From contig CM033752.1 of the NCBI GenBank assembly GCA_019671005.1, forward strand, positions 16,740,001 to 16,804,000: a DNA stretch of 64,000 nt, written 5' to 3'. The notes beneath the pieces were generated by a model. The model worked only from the letters and a program-made list of their open reading frames with translations, was not told the origin of the DNA and did not search any database. This stretch comes from Hibiscus mutabilis. Taxonomy: Eukaryota > Streptophyta > Magnoliopsida > Malvales > Malvaceae. Position numbers and translations under genes: made by a program. Below are positions 1-10,753 of the stretch, in pieces. How positions within the stretch are numbered: the first letter of the stretch is position 1; the number at the start of each line of letters is the position of its first letter.

Positions 1-420
1 GTTGGGATAATATTCATATCTTTTTTAATTATGATAGTATTATGTTCTTATTTATCTAGTTACTCTTTTGAATTAAATTAAATTACTTTTCTTTGTAATT
101 TAGGGTTTTACTAGCCTATAAATAGGCTCCTCTCCTTTTTAAAAAATCATACATTTCAATTCAATATAATTATTTCTTTTAAAATTCTCTGTGAGAGTTT
201 TTTTCATTTTGTTTATTATTTTCATTTTGTTCTTGCTTCATAGTTCGAGTTTTCAATTGCGCAACAGCGAGTGTTTGACTATTTTCTCCATCTTCTAGGT
301 TGTTGAGGACGACATCCTTAGAGTGTTAGGCGTTACCAATTTCAAACTCATGTTTTTCTAAGACATGATCTTAAAAGTGGGTGTCGTCAAATCATATTTA
401 CTTTCATTGTTTTTTTATTT
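1..420 (+). mobile_element. Possible Copia-type LTR fragment, cut by window edge
   Basis: The stretch has the layout of a Copia LTR: an AT-rich upstream part, a TATA-like box at 118-124 inside CCTATAAATAGGCTCC, then a pyrimidine-rich leader with CTCTGTGAGAG. The left end lies outside the window and no primer-binding site is visible after position 420, so this may be a solo or truncated LTR. It could also be the promoter of an unrelated transcript. No coding region was recognised. Confidence 0.35.
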
Positions 421-838
421 TTTATTAAGCTAGCTTTTAATTTCGTGCCTTTTTTATTGAGTCATTTGAGAAATATAAATTTTAACCATTGTTTTCTTTT
501 TTAGATTTATGTTAAAGGGATTAATTGATCCAAACTTTCGCATTCCCTATCACATTGTCTCGTATGTCTTATTTAATTCATATATATGATATTGCCAGTA
601 CTATTTTTACATTTTTTAATTTTGTTTACAAAGAAATGACTGGATTAGTTTTTAGATTATGTGAATTTATATTGGTTTATTCTGGATTTCGTGGGATTTA
701 TTCTGGTTTATTATGAGCTTATTTTGGAATTATTCGGGAGCATTACAATGTTGACTTGTTATAAAAATTAGATTTTTTATGGAATTTATTTCCGGCTGTA
801 TTATTTTATTGAAATAATTATTTTATTGGTGGTGATCA
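421..838. other. AT-rich spacer, nothing recognised
   Basis: T-rich sequence with only short chance reading frames. No repeat unit, motif or gene fragment could be recognised. Confidence 0.3.
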
Positions 839-1007
839 GTAGCACTCGGATTTTGTCTAAAACGTCTAAGTCGGTTGTAATTGTCTGTTTGATTGTTAGT
901 ATATGTACTTTTTTCCTCCATTTAGGTTAGGAAAGTTTTTAATGAGGAATATACTAACATGTTAGGATTTTATCAATAAAATCATATCCTTTTCACCGAA
1001 AAAAAAT
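839..1007 (+). mobile_element. LINE 3' tail (plus strand)
   Basis: The stretch ends in TTTTATCAATAAAATCATA followed by a short A-run near 1000-1007. It also contains TCCTCCATTTAGGTTAGG and TTTTTAATGAGG. The same order of motifs appears, reverse-complemented, at 2228-2400, which shows this is a dispersed repeat. The layout is that of a plant L1-type LINE 3' untranslated region. No ORF2 remains beside it, so it is a 5'-truncated copy. Confidence 0.45.
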
Positions 1008-1465
1008 TATAAGCAGAAACATATGAACTTTGAGTTTTGTAAGCTTAGTAACACATTTCCACGCTATTATACTTCACGCATTTTATAAACACAAAGTGCA
1101 ATGCAAGTATAAGAAATAATGCAAGAGTATAACTTAATTATCTCTTATCTAAAATCTAGACTACACCTGCTAAATATCATAGACCGAGGGGTCAAATATG
1201 TAATATATATATATATATATAATCATCATTTGTTAAATGCAGGCGTAGAGTGATTTGGTTTTCATTTTTTTATTTGTATTATCCCATTATTTGGCCTTTT
1301 TTAGAATTTGTTAAAAGATTATATTTATGTTACGGAAAAAATAACATTAAAAGTTTACAATCCATACAATCTTCCTCTTCGCCGCTTATCCTTTATACTA
1401 ATTATATTTATCTTCTTCTCCTTTTTGTAAATTTGGTTGTAATTTATTTATTGATGATTACAATG
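1008..1465. other. Spacer with (AT)n microsatellite
   Basis: A dinucleotide AT run lies at about 1203-1221. The rest is AT-rich, with no recognised gene or repeat family. Confidence 0.35.
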
Positions 1466-1467
1466 TA

Positions 1468-1800
1468 ATTTGAAAAAGGTAAACTACTGCGATGGTCACA
1501 TTCGTTTAGTAAGTGTTCACTTTTACTCGTTAATTTTAAAAATTTACAGTTTTTGTCACTTACATTTTCGTTTTCATTCTCGTTTTTTAAACATTTTGTC
1601 ACTCGATTGATAGTTGTCGTTAGACAACTGACGGTGTGCTGACTTGGCACAATATAAGAGTAAATTAGCTAGATAGTCACTAAAATATTACTTCACTCAT
1701 ATTTTCACCACCAAACTAAAAATAATGTGTATAATTATACATTTAGTCCTCCATATTTACGGAAACAATCAATTTAGTCATAATTTTAATATAAAAAATA
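1468..1800. mobile_element. MITE-like non-autonomous DNA transposon
   Basis: It begins GGTAAACTACTGCGATGGTC and carries tracts reading 'GGTCAC...' and 'GTCACTAAAAT'. Related sequences occur at 49133-49330 (GGATAAACCACAATGGTGAC) and, inverted, at 24760-24985. The shared start and the 'taaact-ac...-agtcac' theme mark a MITE family with several copies in this window. Exact ends and target duplication were not resolved. Confidence 0.45.
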
Positions 1801-1839
1801 ATTCAAAGTGATTGAGGTTAAGGAAGGAAGTAGTTGTGT

Positions 1840-2160
1840 TTAATCCATTTTGAAGCTATTGAATTCCTTGCTATCATACACTGATCCCACAACGCAACTC
1901 ATTTCACTTATTTTGTAGACCGCATCCAAAGACTTAACGTTGAATTTGGTTTTAAAATAGTGCTCTTTATATGTCGTGAAGTCGAAAGAACCCAGCTCTA
2001 TCGGCAATACAATGTCAAAGGAAGACAAAAGCTTTGTGTTACCGGCAAGTTTCTCGACCTTTTTGACATGTTTCAATCCTTGTAAATTCTATTTGTTATG
2101 CTATAAGAATTTCAACGAACCTAGACCAGTAATACCTAAAAAATGGAACCCTCTATGTTC
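1840..2160 (-). other. Unidentified ORF remnant
   Basis: A 78-codon minus-strand frame (1840-2076) continues upstream with stops to about 2160. Its composition (LSSFDIVLPIELGSFDF, KFNVKSLDAVYK) looks less random than neighbouring frames. I do not recognise a family. It could be a decayed exon of a host gene or part of an old mobile element. Confidence 0.2.
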
Positions 2161-2227
2161 AGATCATTAATCTTCACATCTCTAAATAAATCATCTTGTT
2201 TTCAAAAACCAATATCTTTTTCTTTTG

Positions 2228-2676
2228 CTTGGCAATAGTATGATTTTATTAGAGAAAGAATCATACAAACCATCAAAATCATAAGCTTCATTAAAAAAAT
2301 CCTATACCAAAATGGAGGAAAAGAGTACCCATATTAATAAAATAAATACTCGAAAAATACATCCCATATACGGCAATCTTACACCAAAAAGGTAACTAAG
2401 CCAAATAAGGATCACGAAAAATCATCAAAAATCATAAATATAAAAACAATCCCCAGTCAAACTATCCATGTAGCCATCGAAAAGCAAGTATGTGTGAAAT
2501 AGGAAAGAATTCACAACACTTGAAAGCAAACCACCACAATTTCCCTAGCAAATTAGAAAAATCCCACCAATTAGGACATCAACTCCGACTCATCAAATCA
2601 GAAAATAAACTCCTACATTCCAAAGAAACTCCTCAAGCTCCTACTTTTCAAAGAACCTCCTCAAAAAGCATTTCAA
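2228..2676 (-). mobile_element. LINE 3' tail (minus strand)
   Basis: Read on the minus strand this holds CTTTTCCTCCATTTTGGTAT, then TTTTTTAATGAAGC, then CTAATAAAATCATAC, the same series as the plus-strand LINE tail at 839-1007. It abuts the start of the large LTR element at 2677. A minus-strand LINE ORF1 lies directly beyond that element's other end (22280-23821), so the two may be halves of one interrupted LINE. The ORF2 region is missing. Confidence 0.45.
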
Positions 2677-2830
2677 TGTTTAAAGCCTGGTAATAGGCAT
2701 TTTCAACCCTTAACTTTCAAAGCCTGGTAATAGGCCTTTTTTAAATATTTAAAGCCTAGTAATAGGCATTCTTTTCAAAATTTAATCAAAAAACACTCCA
2801 ATGTTCGAAACCTGTAATAGACATTTTTCG
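2677..2830 (+). repeat. Short tandem repeats with TAATAGGCA core
   Basis: The core AAAGCCTGGTAATAGGC recurs four times about 36-55 bp apart (near 2682, 2720, 2753 and 2808), with small changes. The same series opens the 3' LTR at 9410-9555, so the repeats predate insertion of the element. Confidence 0.65.
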
Positions 2831-3869
2831 GATAAGAGTGTGGACTTTTTTGGGGCACTCCGCTGAAGCCCATTCCAATCAAGACTCTTCGCTTCATGAG
2901 TGATGGTAATATTTTCAAAATCATGATAATACTGACTAGCTCGAGAATTTGTTGTTTGCTCCATCATTTATTTCGAGCCAAAGGAATGAGATGAATTGAA
3001 TTCCCCAAACAAGAATGAACCTGCCCAAAGGTAAATTGGTCAAGCACCAAAGTAACTTAAAATGCACTTCACATCTTCAAACATCAATTTAGCTCTTGAG
3101 GTCTCCCAAACACATGATTTGCTTGGGGCAATCCTCGGTAAGCTATTGCCAGTGTTGTCCGTGCACTAGACATTCGGGGCATTCAGCATAGCCTAATATA
3201 TTTACAATCTGAAAAGAAAATTCAAATTCTCTCAATAAGTATCTCACATTGAAATCATAACATGTATTCTATGATAAAAATATTTTTTCTACAAAGAATT
3301 CAAAATTTTGCTTATAACAAAAGAACAAGAGAAGGCAACAAACTTTTTGGGGCAACAATTTTGTCAGCGCATAAATGTGACCAATGACGAGGATATTCCT
3401 GAGACCGCATTGAGCAAAGATCAAGAAAAACAATCTAGACCCCGAGCGTGAGATGGGGTATTCTAGCTGCAATGAAGGCCTATTGAAAAAGCAAGACATA
3501 GATTTTCCAATTATTTTCCTTGAAGAACAGGACTCGTCCAAGTGGTCCTCAATTAGCATTCATTCATTCATCATACATAGTTAGACATCCCTAGGTTAGA
3601 GGGACATGCTAACTCGTGCATCAATCATTTTTTTATCTTTTTGACAAATTCACAAAGGCCTCAATCTGCAATTTCACGATTGAAAAAGTATATTCCAGCA
3701 AGATTCCAATTCATGCTTTCATGAAATCAAGCAAAGATTTCGGTCCACGACTTCTTCAAAAGTGGATAGCAACGAAGAATTGAGAGTTCCCAAAATAAAG
3801 AACTCATCCAGCAAGAATCAAGGGTTCCCTCTAAGAAGAGCCCATCCAGCAAGAACTTCAGGTGTTACT

Positions 3870-4690
3870 ACGCCAAAGCCCTCAGTGCATCGTTTCATTT
3901 CTGAAATATCAACCTTCATTATCAGATGTTAATATATCAGTAGCCTCCAGTGCTTGACTTTCATTTTTGGGAATCAATGAGGCCTCAAGTGCATGATAAT
4001 CTAGACTATCAAGAGCCTCCAGTGCTCGACTTTTATTTTTTCGGGAATCAGTAAGACCTTCAGTACATGGTGACCCAAACTGTCAGTAAATCCTTCAGTG
4101 TTTGACTTTAGTTTCTAGCCATCACTAAGTCCTCCAATGCATGATAAGATAGGTCATCCGTAATCCTTCAGTGTTGGACCTTCATTTTCTAGCCATCAAT
4201 AAGACCTCACATGTGCTTGGTGAGCTAGGCTATCTGTAAATCCTCCAGTGTTGGACCTTCATTTTTGGCCATCAGTAAGACCTTTCATGTGCTTGGTGAG
4301 TCAGACCGTCAGTAAATCCTTCAGTGTTCGACTTTATTTTTTAGCCACCAGTAAGACCACTCATGTGCGTGGAGAGCTAGGATGTCCGTAAATCCTTCAG
4401 TGTTGGACTTTCATTTTTGGCCATCAGTAAGATCTCTCATGTGCTTGGTGAGCCAGACCGTCAGTAAATCCTTCAGTGTTTGACTTTATTTTCTAGCCAT
4501 CAGTAAGACCTCTCATGTGCTTGGTGAGCCAGACCGTCTGTAAATCCTTCAGTGTATGGCTCTAATTTTACAAGTCACTAGTAGGACCCTCAGTGCGTGG
4601 TGATTTGCATTGTCAACAAAGCCCTCAGTGCTTTACCATTGATCTTTCGGACCATCAATAAGACCTTCAGTACATGGTGATTCGAGCTCC
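3870..4690 (+). repeat. ~76-bp tandem array in the 5' LTR
   Basis: The word GTAAATCCTTCAGTGTTTGA recurs at about 4312, 4388, 4464 and 4540, a spacing of 76 bp. Each unit continues with TAGCCATCAGTAAGACCTCT and CATGTGCTTGGTGAG. The first units (3870-4080) are more diverged. The matching array in the 3' LTR lies at about 10590-10753 and 14153-14900. Confidence 0.75.
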
Positions 4691-7652
4691 GGTCTTCGAA
4701 TAGGGAAGTAGGACAAAATTAGTGATTTTAGTCTTTGTTCTATCCTTGTTAACACAAGAATGAGCAAACAGGGGCAGTTGTAATCACTAATTTTGTCCGG
4801 ACCTTTATTTATTTATTTTTATTCAATAACGGGCTTTTTTATTTTGATTACACATGTATATTGTTACTAGGTATTATTATTAGTAATATTTAATATAATA
4901 TTATTTATGTTACCTATTATTATTATACAAAAAAGAGGTTTGCTAGTGTTATAATCAAGTATTATTGGTATTTAAGTTTTACGTTTGTTAGTACGTATTA
5001 TATGTATATATATATTATGATACTAATTATTATTATCATATTATTATTATCTTATATTATATTATTTTACTATTACTTATTAATACGTATTATGATGGTT
5101 ATATCGATTTCGCTTTGTTATTTATTTTTTATTACTATATATTATCATGTTTATTAGTATATTAATATCATTATTATTATTATTAATAATAAACAATAAC
5201 AGATTAAAAAAGATTATTAATTAATAACTAAAGCCCAAATGTTTTAATTAAGGTCCATTTACAAATCATAAAAACCCAAAATAAAAAATTAATTTATTAT
5301 ATACATGTAGCCCGATAAGGGCCCAAACCTAAAAATAAACCCTAAGCCCGATTACATAAAAAAACCCTAACATTTCCTCTTTCGCGCAGCTAATCGCCCA
5401 CCGTCAGATTTGATCAGATTTGACGGTCCAAGACCAAGGCAGAAGCAGCTTCTGGAAGCATCACGCACCCACGCGCTCGGCCCGATCAACTCCCCTTGGC
5501 TCTTCAGTAGCCATCCACGCGATGTTCTTCAGCTCTCTAATAGCCCATATCATCACATCCGGCCAAAAAATAACCGACCTCCTCTCTCCTCCGTACGCAT
5601 TCAACCTGCAAAAGGAGGGCAACAGTGCACAGATTAGACAACAACAGAACCCAACTCTTTTTATTTTTTTTATCAATGTAACCACGGCTATAAAGCCGAA
5701 TCAACAAACAACATGTAACCCTCAGACGGGGGAGTACTCGAAAATCAATACAAAGAAAAAATTTCAAAGGCATACTTTTTATTTTGTTCCATTTCGAATA
5801 AACATAAAGAAATTACAAAAAGTTTTTCGGGTTTTATCTCGGGGGGGAGTTCGGTCACCCGTCGCCGTTTTCCTCACCTTTGGTTTTTGCGTCGTTGTGT
5901 CAATTTAAAACTAGGGTTTTAAAGTTTGGTCTTGGGTTTTTTTGGAGTTTCAGAACGGTTTGAGGGCTCTTTTCGAAATAAGAAGATCAGTTTGGGCTTA
6001 GGAGAAAAAACGAGATTTTTTAGGTAGTTTGAAGGTCGCTGGCCGCCACTAGCCAGTGCGATGGTGCATGGCAGAGACCCACCGATTTTTGGAAAAACCA
6101 GGGGAGGGGATGAATATCTTCAGAGTGTTTTAAGCTCTATTTTTTGTATTTCAATCTGAAAACCAAACAAATTAGGGCATAAGATGAGTTTTAGCCCTGA
6201 CTTTTTATATATATATAAATATCAAAATGCTGCCGTTTTGGCCATCATTTGACCAGCTCGGTGACCCGATCCAGAGGGAAGGATCCGCTTTTTCTGGTCT
6301 TGGGCAAATTGCCTCTTTGGTCCTCGGCCTTTCTTTCCGCTTTCATTTCAGTTATGGGTTAATTCCCATTTTAACCCCTTTTTATTTCGTTTTGAAAATT
6401 TCATCATTTTTAATATGTTTTCATTTCGAATTCAGCTCCGTTATTTTCTGTTTTTACATTTCAATCCTCTTGTCATTTTATGTATATTATTATATTATAT
6501 GTATATATATATATATATTATACCATCTTTTACCATACGTACTATATGTATTATCCTATCTATTTATATTGTATATTATATATGGTATATATTATATTTA
6601 TATTATATAGTTTAATATCTTTTTATATATTATATATAGCGTATATATATTATTTATATATTTTATAGTATTTATTATATATATTATATGTTATTATTTA
6701 CACACTACTATAGAATAACATACATTTTGTTTATTTCTAATTTATTGTTCGAATCGGCCTTACGGTGACCCCCAACGGGTGATGACCCGTATTATTATGG
6801 CATGTTCCATCTAACATCTAACACCTAACTTTATTTTCCACAACTAACATTTAATTTCTTGCAATTTTAAATTTCCTCATTTTATTTTACGTTCTTGTTC
6901 GATCCAGTCCTTTTCCAGATGTTTCTTTTATGTTCGATTCGGTCCTTTTCCGGATATTTCTTTTATGCTCGATCAAGTCCCTTCTCCGGACCTTTTAATT
7001 TCCGATTTTTTATGCTTTTCTTATGTTCGATCCAGTCCATTTTTCTGGATTTTTCTTTTATTTTCTTTTCGCTTTTATTTATGCTTTAATCTCGAATGTA
7101 TGTATATATTCACTTTATTTTCTTGCAACCGGCATTTAACTATTAATGCGGTGCCCTTTTATTTTATAGTAAATGTGGCCAGTACCAATCGTAGTGGAGG
7201 TGGTTCTTTCGTTTATTATCGAATAACGGGGCCATTAAATTTTACTTGCATTTTTAAATGGTTTTTAAATTAATTTAAATTTTGAACTCGCAAATTTCCA
7301 ATTAAAGGTAAATTGTATTCAATTAGGTACCAATTTTTGGGCAGCGCGGGGGTGCTAATCCTTCCCCATCCGTAACCGACTCTCATACCCATTTTTCAAA
7401 AGAATCTTTGATTTCACTTTTCGGTGTCCGGTCTACCCCATTTAAAACGACCGGTGGCGACTCTAGTCTTTTATCATTTTTTCAAATATTTCCCAATTTT
7501 TAAAATCCCTAAAAAAAATTTAGCATCCCTAAATTTTTTAAAAAAATCTAGAAAAATCCCCATAATTTCAAAAAAAATTCAAAAACTTTTCATTCAAAAA
7601 TCGCCGTTTTTAGTGACTTTTAAAAATCGGATTTTTAAAAGGGTCGCTACAG

Positions 7653-7670
7653 TTGGTGCTTCACTGGGGA
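7653..7670 (+). other. Primer-binding-site-like sequence
   Basis: TTGGTGCTTCACTGGGGA lies two bases after the CA end of the 5' LTR. It resembles the TTGGCGACTC-type site of Tat/Ogre elements, which pairs with the 3' end of tRNA-Arg in that group, with several differences. Its position directly behind the LTR is the main support. Confidence 0.55.
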
Positions 7671-8529
7671 CAAATTTTGTTTTTACAAAAAAGAGAGTCA
7701 AGCCACAAGTCGAATACTTTTTGCCTCAATTGAAAATTGCGAGTTCATTTTTAAATTAATTTAACATCTTTTTAGAAATACGAGTTCATTTTAACGTATT
7801 TTAAAATCTGACATTTAAACTCGTTCGTGTAAGTGAGGGGAAAAATGCTAGTGCTTTCGTGAGGATATTGTTCATTCGTATGGGCCTAGTAAGTACCTTC
7901 GGGGCTCGAGTACCCTATTTTTTTGTGGGAATATTTTTCCCCGTATGGACATAGCGAATGGGTCCCCTTGAATTGAACTTGATTGAAAGAAGCCTATAAT
8001 GGGCGATGATCGAGGGCCTTGCTACCCTTTTAGAAGGGGACGACGAGAGCAATTCGAGTACCGTTTAGCATAAAAACTGCATGTAGAGCCCAAGAAGCCC
8101 ACTCTTTTAGAGCCATGCGGTAACCTTAGAAATTAGAATATCCTACAAATAGGGTTCATTTCGTGCTAAAACACACCAGGTATATTTTTGTCTTTCATTT
8201 GTAAATATTTAATTCTTACTAACCAGTGTTTTCTCTTGACATTGCATTAGCATCATATTGCATAACATCATTATTCATTCATCTGCATTATACCGTCATG
8301 AGGTATTGACCCGAGAATGGTGGACACAGTGGAAATTGTTCATGAATCGAGAGGAAATCTAGTAACCTAGATGTCGATTAAATGCAATATTCAAAAGTTG
8401 CAAATTTCTCTCATATATTCGTGGGTGTTGTTCCTTGAAAACCATGTCTAAGTCAATGCCTCTTCATTTGGGGCAATCATTTTACGTACATTCGTCACTC
8501 TTTTACTTACATTGCATAAATTCCATGAT

Positions 8530-8900
8530 AACTGCGCTCAACATTAATTTTATTCATTTGCATTATAGTTCCATCACACATTAATTTCATTCATTTGCAC
8601 AATAGTTACACTAGTCAAGCATTCAAAGATAATCTCATTCATCCGCACGAGAGTTGCATCACACATTGATTCTATTCATTTGCACGACAGTTGCTTCACA
8701 CGACCATTCAACATTAATTTTAGCCATTTGCATGGAAATTGCATCATGCATTAATTCATTTGCACTACAGTTGCATCACACATGGATTTTGTTTGCATGA
8801 CAGTTGCATCGTACATTAGTCTTATTCACTCGCATGATAAATGCGTTCATCATTAATATCATTCACTTGCATCGTAATTGCATCACATCATCTTAAAATG
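8530..8900 (+). repeat. Degenerate tandem repeat with ATTCATTTGCA core
   Basis: Units of roughly 50-60 bp share CATTAATTTTATTCATTTGC and ACAGTTGCATCACACATT. About seven diverged copies are visible. The function is unknown; such arrays are common in non-coding interiors of LARD-type elements. Confidence 0.55.
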
Positions 8901-9406
8901 CTAGTTTCTTGCATCAACATCTACATATTGACACTGCATTTAGAGACAAACATTTCCCCATTCATCATTACATCGGTTCAAAATAAATAATCCGTCATGT
9001 TCGACAAAGATGATACCTCAACCGGTGAAAAGAGGGTGAGATTCATGACCCACATTTGCAAATGATCCCCCATTAGGGGGCACCTGAGCAACCCCAGTAA
9101 GTTTACACCCAAAAACAAAAGCCCAAAGGTGATATCATTCTCTTGTAACATATTTAAAGTTTCAATAAAAATATGTTTTTCTTTCAAATCCCTTCATTCT
9201 GTAAATATATTTGCTTATTGGGCCCCTGCATATCAATTGCACAGGAATATTGAGTTTAACCCGAAGGTTGATTCCGAGTAGCCTGTGTCTAGTTAAAATC
9301 CTAAGCTGCGGAGATTACGAAGGTGCGACTTGCATTCCACCTAAAGGACCACACATAATAACAAATCAGTACAACTTGATGCTAAAGCCTTCGAAAAACA
9401 TTTCAA

Positions 9407-10753
9407 TGTTTAAAGCTTGGTAATAGGCACTTTTCAAGCCTTAACTTTCAAAGCCTGGTAATAGGCCTTTTTAAATATTAAAAGCCTAGTAATAGGCATT
9501 CTTTTCAAAATTTAATAAAAAACACTCCAATGTTTGAAACCTGGTAATAGGCATTTTTTGGATAAGAGTGTGGAATTTTTTGGGGCACTCCGCTGAAGCC
9601 TATTCCAATCAAGACTCTTCGCTTCATGAGTGATGGTAATATTTTCAAAATCATGACAATACCGACTAGCTCAGGAATTTGTTGTTTGATCCATCATTTA
9701 TTTCGAGCCAAAGGAATGTGATGAATTGAATTCCCCAAACAAGAATGAACCTGCCCAAAGGTAAATTGGTCAAGCACCAAAGTAACTTAAAATGCACTTC
9801 ACATCTTCAAACATCAATTCAGCTCTTGAGGTCTCCCAAACACAGGATTTGCTTGGGGCAATCCTCGGTAAGCTATTGCCAGTGTTGTTCGTGCACTTGA
9901 CATTCGGGGCATTCAACATAGCCTAATATATTTACAATCTGAAAAGAAAGTTCAAATTTTCTCAATAAGTATCTCACATTGAAATTATAACATGTATTCT
10001 ATGATGAAAGATTTTTTCTACAAAGAATTCAAAATTTTGCTTATAACAAAAGAACAAGAGAAGGCAACAAACTTTTTGGGGAAAAAATTTTGTTGGGGCA
10101 TAAATGTGACTTATGAAGAGGATATTCCCGAGACCACATTGAGCAAAGATCAAGAAAAACAATCTAGAACCCGAGCTTGGGATGGGGTATTCTAGCTGCA
10201 ATAGGGCCCTAGTGAAGAAGCAAGACATAGATTTTCCAATTAATTTCCTTGAAGAACAGGACTCGTCCAAGTGGTCCTCAATTGGCATTCATTCATTCAT
10301 CATACATAGTTAGACAACCCTAGGTTAGGGGGCATGCTAACTCGTGCATCAATCATTTCTATCTTTTTTTTAAATTAAAAAAGGCCTCAATCTGCAATTT
10401 CACAATTGAAAAAGTAGATTCTAGCAAGATTTCAATTTATTCTTTTGTGAAATCAAGCAAAAATTTCAATCCACGACTTCTTAAAAAGTGGATCGCAACG
10501 AAGAATCGAAAGTTCCCAAAATAAAGAACTCATCCAAAAAGAATCAAGGGTTCCCTCTGAGAAGAGCCGATCCAGCAAGAACTTCAGGTGTTACTACGCT
10601 AAAGCCCTCAGTGCATCGTTTCATTTCTGAAATATCAACCTTCAGTATCAGATGTTAATATATCAGTAGCCTCCAATGCTTGACTTTCATTTTTAGGAAT
10701 TAGTAAGTCCTCTAGTGCATGATAATCCTAACCATCAGGAGCCTCCAGTGCTC
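9407..10753 (+). repeat. 3' LTR of LARD-like element, first segment
   Basis: It aligns with 2677 to about 4020 of the 5' LTR with scattered substitutions. It ends in ...CCTCCAGTGCTC, where the solo LTR at 10754 begins. Confidence 0.7.

Larger units (their letters stand above)
2677..7651 (+). repeat. 5' LTR of the LARD-like element (~5 kb)
   Basis: It starts TGTTTAAAGCCTGG and ends GGGTCGCTACA. In order it holds short TAATAGGCA repeats, a ~76-bp tandem array (3870-4690), an AT-rich TATTAT stretch (4810-5220), a CCCTAA/CCCAAA leader (5220-5640), more AT-rich sequence (6480-6720), and the 3' part with ACCGGTGGCGACTCTAG (7449-7465), a motif common in Tat/Ogre LTRs. Compared with the 3' copy it lacks about 55 bp near 5519. 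The frames within it are chance openings. Confidence 0.7.
7652..9406 (+). mobile_element. Non-coding interior of the LARD-like element
   Basis: This is 1.75 kb between the two LTRs. No gag, protease, RT or integrase motif was seen in any frame; the longest frames are under 115 codons and unremarkable. It holds the primer-binding-like site, a GGGGACGACGAGAGC region and a degenerate repeat (8530-8900). A clear polypurine tract just before 9407 was not recognised. Confidence 0.6.

Noticed and set aside
3870..4690. Regular repeats that might suggest a CRISPR array
   Set aside because: The 76-bp units are contiguous, without unique spacers, and sit in a plant LTR.
5420..5908. 162-codon plus-strand frame and overlapping frames
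   Set aside because: They lie in the 5' LTR. The frame is not preserved in the 3' LTR copy, where a solo LTR interrupts it, and no motif is present.
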